Assembly (NCBI GenBank): GCA_016208545.1
Contig: JACQXU010000045.1
Coordinates: 1-9,464 of the forward strand
DNA: 9,464 bases
Direction: 5' to 3'
Source: Candidatus Uhrbacteria bacterium
GTDB lineage: Bacteria; Patescibacteriota; Patescibacteriia; UBA9934; GWF2-40-263
In this document: positions 1 to 6,747 of the stretch, piece after piece
How positions within the stretch are numbered: the stretch's first letter is position 1
Layout: every line of letters starts with the position of its first letter
Notes under the pieces: generated by a model
The model's input: the letters and a program-made list of their open reading frames with translations, nothing else
Databases searched by the model: none
What the model was told of the DNA's origin: nothing
Position numbers and translations under genes: made by a program

Positions 1-255
1 CTTCTCGTGCATCGCAGTGCATTCATTCGTGAATTACACACTCTTGCGCCATCAATTGGTCCAGTTTCAGGTTTATATTTGAAAACTGTTGTTGCTTATT
101 TATTTTTATTTGGTTTGTCCGTTTTATTTTTCAAAGGCCGCGACTGCACGTCATGGCGCGGCCGTGTGTTTGGATTTTTTTATATTTCAGTCGTGATGTT
201 TTTCATTCTCACTTTGCCGGTCGTCTATGAATTTTCTGTGAGTGTTAGTGAATAA
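1..255 (+). CDS. Membrane protein of unknown function, probably the C-terminal part
   Basis: The frame is open from the first base and ends at TAA 253-255. A GTG at 7-9 could begin an 82-residue protein, but nothing upstream is visible to support a start, so this may be the tail of a longer gene. Two hydrophobic stretches stand out: about residues 27-42 counted from the GTG (VAYLFLFGLSVLFF core) and about 54-74 (FFYISVVMFFILTLPVVY core), joined by a short basic, Cys-containing turn (KGRDCTSWRGR). This suggests two membrane helices with the basic loop in the cytoplasm. I recognise no family. The only gene context is pepA downstream, separated by a large palindrome, so the two are probably separate transcription units. 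Confidence 0.55.
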   Translation, partial: LLVHRSAFIRELHTLAPSIGPVSGLYLKTVVAYLFLFGLSVLFFKGRDCTSWRGRVFGFFYISVVMFFILTLPVVYEFSVSVSE

Positions 256-295
256 GGAATCGCGTTAGCGAATAGAGGAAGTGGTGATTTTTTTT

Positions 296-331
296 ATCAC
301 ACTTAACTACCGATCGGTAGTTAAGTGTGAT
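296..331. repeat. 36-bp perfect palindrome between the first gene and pepA; terminator or operator
   Basis: The 18-base half-site starting ATCACACTTAACTACCGA is followed directly by its exact reverse complement, centred between 313 and 314. As RNA it would form a stem of about 16 bp closed by a GATC loop, with eight T residues at 340-347 after an eight-base gap. It could therefore terminate the upstream gene, although the T tract is not directly adjacent. The core CTACCGATCGGTAG also resembles dyad operators bound by TetR-family repressors, and it sits about 40 bases before the chosen pepA start. A second T8 tract (288-295) precedes it. GTGAT at 284-288 can pair with ATCAC at 296-300, giving an alternative hairpin that would break up the base of the large one. 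Confidence 0.6.
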
Positions 332-371
332 TGCTTGTATTTTTTTTCAAGATCGGTTAAGTTTTAAGTCT

Positions 372-1835
372 GTGGATATATCGATCAAAAAAGGCATTCT
401 TTTTGAACAATTTTGCGACATCTTGATAGTTTATGTTTTTCAAGGTGTCGATCGTTTTGACGACTTTATTTCGAAAATTTTAAAAGAGGAAAAGTTCAAA
501 GCTAAACTTTGTCAGACAGTTCTAATTCGAACAGGCGGACACCTTCCAGCAAAACGAGTTTTGGTTGTTGGACTTGGAAAAAAAGAGGAGTTTGATTTTC
601 AGTCGCTACGACGTGCAACCGCGTCAGCATATTTTTCAGCAAAATCAATTGAACCAAAAACTATCGTGTCAGAGTTTTTTAATACTTCAGATTTTGAATC
701 AAAAGAAATTGCCCAAGCTGTTACTGAAAGCATTCGTCTCGCAGATTATTCATTTACAAAATACAAAAAAGAAAATGGAAACGGAAAAAGAAAACCGCAA
801 AGTTTTGAGTTCGTCACTGACGACGGTCGGATTATTAAAAAAGTGCAATCAGGAATATCGCTCGGTGAACTTACTGCTCGCGCAACTATTTTCGCGCGCG
901 ATCTTATCAACACTCCAACTCAAGACATGAGCCCGAGACATCTTGTTGAATTCGCAAAATCAATCGCGAAAGGGAAGAGTACGATTCGCGTTCGTGTTTT
1001 TGACGAGGAAAAATTAGAAAAAATGGGAGCTGGCGGAATTTTGGGAATTGCAAAGGGCTCTGATGATCCTCCATTTTTTGTGCACATGATTTATCATCCA
1101 AAAATAAAAGCAAAAAAGAAAATTGCAATTGTTGGAAAAGGAGTGACGTTTGACTCCGGAGGTTTGTCTCTCAAACCTGCGGCCAGCATGTCCACAATGA
1201 AAATTGACATGGCCGGAGCGGCGGACGTTTTAGGTTTGTTTTCTGTGATTAATGAAATCGCGCCAGCAGTGGAAGTTCATGGAATTTTTGCAGCAGTTGA
1301 AAATATGCCATCCGGCCGAGCTGTTCGTCCGGGCGATATTTTGAAAGCCATGAATGGAAAAACAATGGAGATATTAAATACAGACGCTGAAGGCCGCGTG
1401 ATTCTTGCTGACTCGCTCGTGTACGCAACAAAGCAAAAACCAGACATGATTGTAGATTTGGCGACGCTCACTGGCGCCTGCATGGTCGCTCTTGGCGAAG
1501 AAATCACAGGGCTTTTATCAAACGATTCAAAACTTGCAAATCTAATTTTGACTGCCGCTGCGAAGGTGAGTGAAAAAATGTGGGAACTTCCGCTTGAAAA
1601 AAATTATAAGCAATTTACAAAATCAGATGTTGCTGATCTAAAAAATATCGGTGGGAAATACGGAGACGTTATTTCAGCCGGACTATTTTTGGAAGAGTTT
1701 GTAAATAAAACTCCGTGGGCGCATTTGGACATCGCCGGCCCGAGTTTTGCGGAGCGGGATTTTGATGAATATACAAAAAAAGGCGCGACCGGCCACGGCG
1801 TCCGCACCTTAATTGAATTTTTGCGAGGGTTTTAA
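372..1835 (+). CDS. pepA: Leucyl (cytosol) aminopeptidase, M17 family
   Basis: This cytosolic two-metal exopeptidase removes N-terminal residues, typically Leu, from peptides. It has a variable N-terminal domain (about residues 1-160) and a C-terminal catalytic domain. Numbered from GTG 372 (487 residues, family usually about 480-500), the catalytic set is complete: K256 and D261 in VGKGVTFDSGG, K268 in LSLKPAASM, D279 in KIDMAGAADV, and D338, E340 and R342 in the signature NTDAEGRVILADSL. The spacing between these residues equals that of E. coli PepA (K270, D275, K282, D293, D352, E354, R356). I chose GTG 372 because VDISIKKG matches the family N-terminus. An earlier in-frame GTG at 327 lies inside the palindrome and adds 15 atypical residues. 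No Shine-Dalgarno site is visible before either start. The stop overlaps the stop of the convergent peroxiredoxin gene. Confidence 0.95.
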   Translation: MDISIKKGILFEQFCDILIVYVFQGVDRFDDFISKILKEEKFKAKLCQTVLIRTGGHLPAKRVLVVGLGKKEEFDFQSLRRATASAYFSAKSIEPKTIVSEFFNTSDFESKEIAQAVTESIRLADYSFTKYKKENGNGKRKPQSFEFVTDDGRIIKKVQSGISLGELTARATIFARDLINTPTQDMSPRHLVEFAKSIAKGKSTIRVRVFDEEKLEKMGAGGILGIAKGSDDPPFFVHMIYHPKIKAKKKIAIVGKGVTFDSGGLSLKPAASMSTMKIDMAGAADVLGLFSVINEIAPAVEVHGIFAAVENMPSGRAVRPGDILKAMNGKTMEILNTDAEGRVILADSLVYATKQKPDMIVDLATLTGACMVALGEEITGLLSNDSKLANLILTAAAKVSEKMWELPLEKNYKQFTKSDVADLKNIGGKYGDVISAGLFLEEFVNKTPWAHLDIAGPSFAERDFDEYTKKGATGHGVRTLIEFLRGF

Positions 1836-2356
1836 TTTTTTCCAAGTGTCTTTTCTCCGGCTTTCCATTCAACCGGACAAAGTTCGCCAGTTTGCAGAGC
1901 TTTGAGCACGCGCAATGTTTCGTTCACAGATCGTCCAACGCCAAGATCATGATAAAGCGCGTATCGCAGAATTCCATCTGGATCAATTATGAATGTTCCG
2001 CGAAGAGCAATGCCTTTATCTTCAAGTAAAACTCCGTAATCGCGCGACATTGTTCTGGTGCTGTCAGAGAAAAGCGGAAATTTCAATTCACCTAAATTTT
2101 TAAGCCATGCTTTGTGAGAGTGAACAGAATCTGTTGATCCACCGAGCACTTCAGCGTTTAATTGTTTGAATTCTTCATGGCGCATTGAAAATCCAGTGAT
2201 TTCAGTTGGACAAACAAAAGTGAAATCGAGCGGATAGAAAAACAGAACAAGCCATTTATTTTTGTAATCGTTTAAATCGACTTCTACAAAATCGCCATCA
2301 GTGTTTACAGCTTTAACGTTAAAATGCGGCGCTATTTTTCCAACGATATTGTTCAT
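1832..2356 (-). CDS. Typical 2-Cys peroxiredoxin (AhpC/Prx1 type)
   Basis: This 174-residue thioredoxin-fold peroxidase reduces H2O2 and alkyl hydroperoxides, using thiols supplied by thioredoxin or an AhpF-like reductase. The peroxidatic Cys is C49 in FYPLDFTFVCPTE, with T46 two residues before the Val (the PxxxTxxC motif). The resolving Cys is C160 in GELCPVEWKAG near the C-terminus, the arrangement of typical 2-Cys dimers. The protein ends soon after (KTLGKN), so the C-terminal YF extension of over-oxidation-sensitive eukaryotic enzymes is absent. The start is the ATG at 2356-2354, giving MNNIVGKIAPHF. The open frame extends further upstream, but only into the superoxide dismutase gene. 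The gap to the SOD stop is 10 bases and no Shine-Dalgarno site is visible, so the two are probably cotranscribed. Their products act in sequence, superoxide to peroxide to water. Confidence 0.94.
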   Translation of the reverse strand: MNNIVGKIAPHFNVKAVNTDGDFVEVDLNDYKNKWLVLFFYPLDFTFVCPTEITGFSMRHEEFKQLNAEVLGGSTDSVHSHKAWLKNLGELKFPLFSDSTRTMSRDYGVLLEDKGIALRGTFIIDPDGILRYALYHDLGVGRSVNETLRVLKALQTGELCPVEWKAGEKTLGKN

Positions 2357-2366
2357 AGCGTGATGT

Positions 2367-2990
2367 CTATAACGTAATTGTTTTAACTTTTTCAAAAACC
2401 GTGTTCGCGGCACCCCAATTAAAATTTTTCCAAAAGTCAGCGATGTAAGCCGCGCGATCAGATCCAAAATCAATAAAGTACGCGTGTTCGTAAACATCAA
2501 GAACAATAATCGGAATGCATCCCCAAACTCCGCCTTGGTTGTGTGCGTCAGCGCCGTAAATTTTCAACCGGCCAATGTGTGTATCCCACGCGAGCACAAC
2601 CCAACCGCGCATTGCCATTCCGGACGCTGAAAATGCGGCAACAAATTTTTCCAAAGAACCGAATTTTTCTGCAATTGAGTCAACAAGCGAACCCTTTGGT
2701 TCGCCTGTTCCGCCAAGTACATTAAAATAATGTTCGTGAAGATAAACTCCGTTTGTCGCGAAAGTTTCTCCGTCTTTCAAAGCTCGCAGTTGAGAATATG
2801 TTTGGTTTGCTGTTTCAAGGCCTTTACCTGACTCAATCATCTCTTTTATTTGTTCCGCAATCTCTTTCATTTTTTTTACATATCCTAAATAAAGTTTATC
2901 ATGGTGGATCTCAAGAGTTTTTTTCGAAATTCCGATTAAGTCTTTCGCGAATGGAAGCGGTTTTGGTTCGTATTGTGTTTGGGAGGGCAT
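2367..2990 (-). CDS. Superoxide dismutase, Fe/Mn family, probably Mn type
   Basis: This 207-residue enzyme dismutates superoxide to O2 and H2O2. The metal ligands fall at H29 (EIHHDK), H85 (VYLHEHYF), D165 and H169 (LDVYEHAYFIDF). The second-sphere Gln is Q152 in AHNQGG, and the position four residues before H85 is Gly (G81). That is the Mn-type arrangement (Gly77/Gln146) rather than the Fe-type Gln69. The gateway Tyr is kept (Y37), but the usual next-shell His is Leu (L33, in HHDKLY rather than HHSKHH). No signal peptide follows the chosen ATG at 2990-2988 (MPSQTQYEPKPLPFAKD), so it should be cytoplasmic. The frame stays open 41 codons upstream to an ATG at 3113, adding a Ser/Thr-rich stretch that would overlap the divergent DUF3179 gene, so I do not favour that start. 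It is the first gene of a likely two-gene operon with the peroxiredoxin. Confidence 0.94.
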   Translation of the reverse strand: MPSQTQYEPKPLPFAKDLIGISKKTLEIHHDKLYLGYVKKMKEIAEQIKEMIESGKGLETANQTYSQLRALKDGETFATNGVYLHEHYFNVLGGTGEPKGSLVDSIAEKFGSLEKFVAAFSASGMAMRGWVVLAWDTHIGRLKIYGADAHNQGGVWGCIPIIVLDVYEHAYFIDFGSDRAAYIADFWKNFNWGAANTVFEKVKTITL

Positions 2991-3064
2991 AGAAGAAGAA
3001 GTTGAAGAAGTTAGAGAAGCTATTGAGCTGGGAAAAACGTGCGTATTACTTAATCCTACGTTAC

Positions 3065-3070
3065 TATAAT
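3065..3070 (+). promoter_or_regulatory. Perfect TATAAT -10 box, giving an almost leaderless DUF3179 transcript
   Basis: TATAAT lies 11 bases before the ATG at 3082. Transcription would start near 3077, leaving about five untranslated bases and no room for a Shine-Dalgarno site. There is no good TTGACA at 16-18 bp spacing. The 91-base region 2991-3081 lies between divergent genes, so it must also drive the minus-strand SOD operon. The reverse strand offers TATTAT/TATAGT-like hexamers over the same bases, which are weaker matches. Confidence 0.5.
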
Positions 3071-3081
3071 ACTCGCAATCT

Positions 3082-3999
3082 ATGTCTAGAAGCAAACTTA
3101 TAATTACCACCACTTTTCTTATATTAATCGTTTTTGGAATTGTATATTTTCAATATCGTTTTTATCGCACGCCTCTCGCGTCAACACAAGATCAAGCAAT
3201 TCTGGTTTCCGGAGGGCCGCTTAAAAACGGGATTCCATCCATTGATGAACCAAAGTTTGAACCTGTTGCGTCTGCTGATCAATATCTTGATGACAAAGGA
3301 TATGGACTAGTCGTGACGCAAAATGGAAAGCAGAGATTTTATCCGTATCAAATTCTTGTTTGGCATGAGGTTGTCAATGATGTATTTGGCAAAATACCGC
3401 TTTTGATCACGTATTGTTCATTATGTTTTTCTGGATCCGCGTACGAACGAGCCGTGAATGGAATCGTTGTTGAGTTTGGCGTGTCTGGAAAACTCATAGA
3501 CAATTATCCTGTTTTGTATGACAAACAAACTGATGAACTTTTTACACCCCCTCTTGAAAACAGACTCAAACTTATTTTGTCTTATGTTACAACATGGGCA
3601 AATTTCAAAACAAATTTTCCAAATGGCCAAGTTTTGTCGCGCGACACAGGATTCATTCGTGATTATACCGCAAATCCGTACGAAAATTATGACATAAACA
3701 ACTCTGTTTTATTTCCAGTCAGCCATCAAGACGATCGTTTGCCTGTGAAAACTGTCGTGTTTGGATATTTGAACGAACGATCTCAAAAAGCCTATCCGCT
3801 CGACTTGATTAAAACAGCCGGAAAGGTGAATGATGTTGTGGGGAATGAAGAAGTTGAAATTTTTTGGGATGAAAAATTTGAAACAGTCCGTGGATTTTCT
3901 AAACGAGATGGAAAAGAAGAATCAATAATTTTACGAAGTTTTTATTGGTTTAGTTGGGCCGCGATTTATCCAAAAACAGAAGTTTTTACGTCCCTCTAA
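3082..3999 (+). CDS. Membrane-anchored DUF3179 protein
   Basis: This is a 305-residue protein with one N-terminal hydrophobic helix (about residues 6-23) after a basic start (MSRSK). There is no signal-peptidase or lipobox motif, so it is probably an anchor with the main domain outside the membrane. The rest matches the DUF3179 pattern: GGPLKNGIPSID (44-55), YPYQILVWHEVVND (87-100), YCSLC (111-115), FGVSGKL (132-138), DTGFIRDY (188-195) and FYWFSWAAIYP (287-297). The C112-x2-C115 pair is kept, although the family usually has Pro at 113 and a Gly-Thr after C115. Here that reads CSLCFSGSA. The biochemical role of the family is, to my knowledge, not settled. The Cys pair and the WHE and DTGF motifs suggest metal binding or redox chemistry, which is inference. 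It is divergent from sod and 20 bases upstream of rsmI. Confidence 0.88.
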   Translation: MSRSKLIITTTFLILIVFGIVYFQYRFYRTPLASTQDQAILVSGGPLKNGIPSIDEPKFEPVASADQYLDDKGYGLVVTQNGKQRFYPYQILVWHEVVNDVFGKIPLLITYCSLCFSGSAYERAVNGIVVEFGVSGKLIDNYPVLYDKQTDELFTPPLENRLKLILSYVTTWANFKTNFPNGQVLSRDTGFIRDYTANPYENYDINNSVLFPVSHQDDRLPVKTVVFGYLNERSQKAYPLDLIKTAGKVNDVVGNEEVEIFWDEKFETVRGFSKRDGKEESIILRSFYWFSWAAIYPKTEVFTSL

Positions 4000-4019
4000 C
4001 CCTACACCCATATAACCAT

Positions 4020-4709
4020 ATGACCCTATTCGTTATCGCAACACCAATCGGAAATCTCAAAGATTTAAGCGAGCGTGCGAAAACCACGCTTGCTTCCGTT
4101 CATACTGTTTTGTGTGAGGATACTCGCAATACAAGAAAGCTTTTTACCTCCATCTCGCTACCTGGTAGCGAGAAAGGGCCGTATTTAATGAGTTTTCATC
4201 AACATTCAGATGATACTAAAGTCAAAACCGTGATTGAACTTTTGGAACAAGGCCATGATCTCGCGCTTGTAACAGACGCTGGAACACCAGGGATTTCAGA
4301 TCCAGGAGGAAAATTGATTGAGGCGCTTGTTAAACATTTTGGTTCAACTCTCACAATTTCTCCGATTCCAGGGCCAAGCGCTGTTGTTGCCGCTTTGTCG
4401 GTGAGCGGTTTCCCAACAGACGAATTTGTTTTTCTGGGATTTCCACCAAACAAAAAAGGAAGACAGAAATTTTTTGATCAGCTTTCGGAATTTGATATGA
4501 CAATTGTATTTTACGAAAGCACACATCGTATTTTGAAAACGCTCGACGAAATTAAAAAACGTTTTCCAGATCGCCAGCTCGTTGTTTGCCGCGAGTTGAC
4601 AAAATTACACGAAACGATTTATCGAGGAACAGCCGGTGAAGTGACAGAAAAACTAAAAACAAGTAGTATTAAAGGCGAATTCGTAATTATAAATAAAAAT
4701 AAAGGATAA
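4020..4709 (+). CDS. rsmI: 16S rRNA (cytidine1402-2'-O)-methyltransferase
   Basis: RsmI uses S-adenosylmethionine to methylate the 2'-OH of C1402 at the ribosomal P site. The tetrapyrrole-methylase fold is clear: ATPIGNLKDLSERA (7-20), CEDTRNTRKL (32-41), VTDAGTPGISDPG (84-96), PIPGPSAVVAALSVSGFPTDEFVFLGF (115-141, with the Pro-Gly-Pro-Ser-Ala and Gly-Phe-Pro motifs), FYESTHR (164-170) and CRELTKLHE (190-198). The family FYESPHR has Thr in place of Pro at 168. At 229 residues it is shorter than E. coli RsmI (about 286) and ends at GEFVIINKNKG, lacking the C-terminal extension. The start at ATG 4020 is fixed by the conserved N-terminus. The frame is open upstream only into DUF3179. No Shine-Dalgarno site is seen. 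A 21-base palindrome lies inside the gene at 4153-4173. Confidence 0.95.
   Translation: MTLFVIATPIGNLKDLSERAKTTLASVHTVLCEDTRNTRKLFTSISLPGSEKGPYLMSFHQHSDDTKVKTVIELLEQGHDLALVTDAGTPGISDPGGKLIEALVKHFGSTLTISPIPGPSAVVAALSVSGFPTDEFVFLGFPPNKKGRQKFFDQLSEFDMTIVFYESTHRILKTLDEIKKRFPDRQLVVCRELTKLHETIYRGTAGEVTEKLKTSSIKGEFVIINKNKG
4153..4173. repeat. Palindrome inside the rsmI reading frame
   Basis: TCTCGCTACC, one central T, then GGTAGCGAGA form a perfect dyad with 10-base arms. It stays in frame and encodes the residues around ISLPGSEK (45-52), in a loop between the CEDTR motif and the SFHQH segment. In RsmI homologues I know, this loop leads directly from the helix after CEDTR to a short strand ending in His-x-His, so a few residues here may be extra. 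It may be a palindromic insertion tolerated in a surface loop, or simply chance. Confidence 0.4.
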
Positions 4710-4713
4710 TATT

Positions 4714-4795
4714 GTCATTGCGAGGAGCCACGCCATTGCGGGGCGACGCGGCAATCTTAAGGATTGCTTCGCTTCCTTTGGTCGCTCGCAATGAC
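4714..4795. repeat. Dispersed palindromic intergenic repeat (CATTGCGAG...CTCGCAATG type)
   Basis: The outer arms GTCATTGCGAG (4714-4724) and CTCGCAATGAC (4785-4795) are exact inverted complements. Inside, GCAATC (4751-4756) and GATTGC (4762-4767) form a second stem around TTAAG. The sequence type, ending with GCTTCGCT and GGTCGCTCGCAATGAC, is one I recognise as a common noncoding repeat found at many loci in many bacterial genomes. I cannot name its family. It fills nearly all of the 97-base rsmI-metG gap. As RNA it would fold into a long branched hairpin, which could end or insulate the rsmI transcript. No second copy is present in this window. Confidence 0.75.
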
Positions 4796-4806
4796 TCTAC
4801 GATAAT

Positions 4807-6252
4807 ATGAATCGATTTTATATCTCAACAGCAATTCCGTACGTCAACGCAGATCCTCATATAGGCTTTGCGCTCGAAGCTGTTTTGACTGATGCAACAG
4901 CTCGTTATTATCGTAATAAACTCGGTGCTGAAAATGTTTTCGCGCTAACAGGAACAGATGAAAACAGTTTGAAAAATGTTCGAGCCGCTGAAGACGTTCA
5001 CGAAGATGTTGCCGCGTACGTTGAACGTTACGCAAATGAATTTCGATCTTTGAAAGACTCACTTGATCTTTCATTTGACGATTTCATTCGAACACGCGAA
5101 GAACGACATATTCGCGGCGCGCAGAAACTTTGGAGCGCGTGCAAGCCAGAAGACATTTATAAAAAAATGTATCGCGGTTTGTATTGTGTTGGATGCGAAA
5201 CTTTCTACACTGAAAAAGAAGTTCCAGATGAAATTTGTCCTGAACATAAAAAACCTCTCGAAGTTGTTGAAGAAGAAAATTATTTTTTTAAACTTTCAAA
5301 TTATCAAGATCAACTGATTGAACTTATTGAAAAAGGAACTTTGCGCATTGTTCCAGAGTCGCGAAAAAATGAAGTTTTGAGTTTTATCAAACAAGGCCTT
5401 GAAGATTTTTCAATTTCTCGATCGCAAGAGCGAGCAAAACATTGGGGAGTTACTGTTCCAAACGACGAATCTCAAGTTATGTATGTTTGGTTTGACGCTC
5501 TTTCAAATTACATAACAGCGCTTGGTTATGCAGACGACACTGAAGCCTACAAAAAGTTTTGGATTGAAAACAATCATCGAACTCACGTTATTGGAAAAGG
5601 GATTTTGCGTTTTCACGCTGTGTATTGGCCAGCAATTTTGTTGTCCGCCGGAGTTCCACTGCCAAGCGAGCTTTTTGTTCACGGCTACATCACTGTTGAA
5701 GGTGAAAAAATGTCAAAGTCGCTTGGAAACACGATTCATCCAAAAATTCTTGTTGAAGAATTTGGAACGGACGCTGTGAGATATTATTTTCTTCGCGAGA
5801 TTCCTTCACACAGCGATGGAGATTATTCTAAAGCTCGTATGGAAGAACGTTATGGTGAACTTGCAAATCAGCTTGGAAATTTAGTTGGACGTATTGCGAC
5901 AATGTCGGTCAAGTATTTCAATGGACAACTTGATGATACAAATAAGGATTGGTCAAATAAAGTGGCTGTACTTGAAACTCACATGAAGAATTACGATTTG
6001 CGATCGTACATTGATGAAGTTTTTACTGTTGTGTCATCAGCAAATGAACTAACTGACAAAAAAGCTCCGTTCAAACTTGTAAAAGAAGATTCAGTGGCCG
6101 CGAAAGCTGTTTTGTCAGAGCTTGCTGATATGATTAGGTTTATTGCACGCTCGCTGTTGCCGATCATTCCACACAGCGCAGAAGAAATTTTGCGCAGATA
6201 TGATAAAGTAATAGAGGTTGGTGAGCCGCTATTTCCTCGTCGTGACTTATGA
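4807..6252 (+). CDS. metG: Methionyl-tRNA synthetase
   Basis: This class I synthetase charges tRNA-Met with methionine using ATP, for initiation and elongation. It has the N-terminal motif YVNADPHIGF (HIGH-like, H18-I-G-F21) and a zinc knuckle with C127, C130, C144 and H147 (CVGCETFY...ICPEHKK). That is the single-knuckle layout of the Thermus-type enzyme, with matching residue numbers. The KMSKS loop is at 301-305 (GEKMSKSLGN). The helical anticodon-binding domain follows at about 350-481. The protein ends at 481 residues, so the C-terminal EMAP-like tRNA-binding/dimerisation domain found in E. coli MetG is absent, as in many small genomes. ATG 4807 is fixed by the conserved start MNRFYISTAIPYVNADPH. 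No Shine-Dalgarno site is visible. Its TGA stop overlaps the cvpA start (ATGA), making it the first gene of metG-cvpA-tatD. Confidence 0.97.
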   Translation: MNRFYISTAIPYVNADPHIGFALEAVLTDATARYYRNKLGAENVFALTGTDENSLKNVRAAEDVHEDVAAYVERYANEFRSLKDSLDLSFDDFIRTREERHIRGAQKLWSACKPEDIYKKMYRGLYCVGCETFYTEKEVPDEICPEHKKPLEVVEEENYFFKLSNYQDQLIELIEKGTLRIVPESRKNEVLSFIKQGLEDFSISRSQERAKHWGVTVPNDESQVMYVWFDALSNYITALGYADDTEAYKKFWIENNHRTHVIGKGILRFHAVYWPAILLSAGVPLPSELFVHGYITVEGEKMSKSLGNTIHPKILVEEFGTDAVRYYFLREIPSHSDGDYSKARMEERYGELANQLGNLVGRIATMSVKYFNGQLDDTNKDWSNKVAVLETHMKNYDLRSYIDEVFTVVSSANELTDKKAPFKLVKEDSVAAKAVLSELADMIRFIARSLLPIIPHSAEEILRRYDKVIEVGEPLFPRRDL

Positions 6253-6746
6253 CCTTCATTGACATTTTAATTCTCGTAATCATCGGAGCATTCGTCTTCT
6301 TTGGTTTCTTTTTTGGGTTTGTTCACACATTCGGAAGTTTGATTGGAACAATCATTGGAATTTTTGTTGCAACGAGATTGGTTGATCCGACGTTTGACAT
6401 GTTTGGATTTTTACTCGGCAATGGCGATCTTGCAAAAGTGATAGTGTTTATTATTTTATTTTTGTTTACATCTCGCATTATAGGTTTGCTTTTGTGGTTT
6501 GTTAATGGTTTGTTTTATGTTTTTGCATTTATTCCATTTGCCGGAATGATCAATCGTCTGATCGGCGCGTTGTTTGGATTGGTTGAGGGAGTCGTTGTTG
6601 TGGGAGTTGTGATTTTTTACGCAATGCAAATTTTACCTGACGACACACTTCTTTTTGCGCTCGAAGGATCAGCCATGGCGAAATATCTGGTGGCCGCAAT
6701 GATGGCATTGCAAGTGTTTTTTCCAGAAGGAATGAAAGTGAAATAA
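6249..6746 (+). CDS. CvpA-family integral membrane protein
   Basis: This is a 165-residue, very hydrophobic protein with four likely membrane helices: about residues 4-24, 27-45, 62-85 and 104-128. The pattern is that of the CvpA (colicin V production) family: an N-terminal ILILVIIGAFVFFGFFFG helix, a Gly-rich second helix GSLIGTIIGIFVA, and the late segment PFAGMINRLIGALFGLVEG with its Asn-Arg and spaced glycines. CvpA homologues are linked to envelope homeostasis, and the molecular activity is not well defined. The ATG overlaps the metG stop by four bases, so translation is probably coupled to metG. tatD begins one base after its stop. Confidence 0.85.
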   Translation: MTFIDILILVIIGAFVFFGFFFGFVHTFGSLIGTIIGIFVATRLVDPTFDMFGFLLGNGDLAKVIVFIILFLFTSRIIGLLLWFVNGLFYVFAFIPFAGMINRLIGALFGLVEGVVVVGVVIFYAMQILPDDTLLFALEGSAMAKYLVAAMMALQVFFPEGMKVK

Positions 6747-6747
6747 T

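Noticed and set aside
327..371. pepA starting at GTG 327
   Set aside because: That start lies inside the 36-bp palindrome and adds 15 residues with no resemblance to the M17 N-terminus. GTG 372 begins a family-like VDISIKKG.
565..930. Alternative 121-codon frame inside pepA
   Set aside because: It is out of frame with a clearly recognised aminopeptidase, has no domain pattern and no ribosome site.
6250..6252. TGA recoding (genetic code 25)
   Set aside because: The TGA codons at 6250-6252 and 7888-7886 fall exactly at expected protein ends, one of them in a typical ATGA overlap, so the standard code fits.
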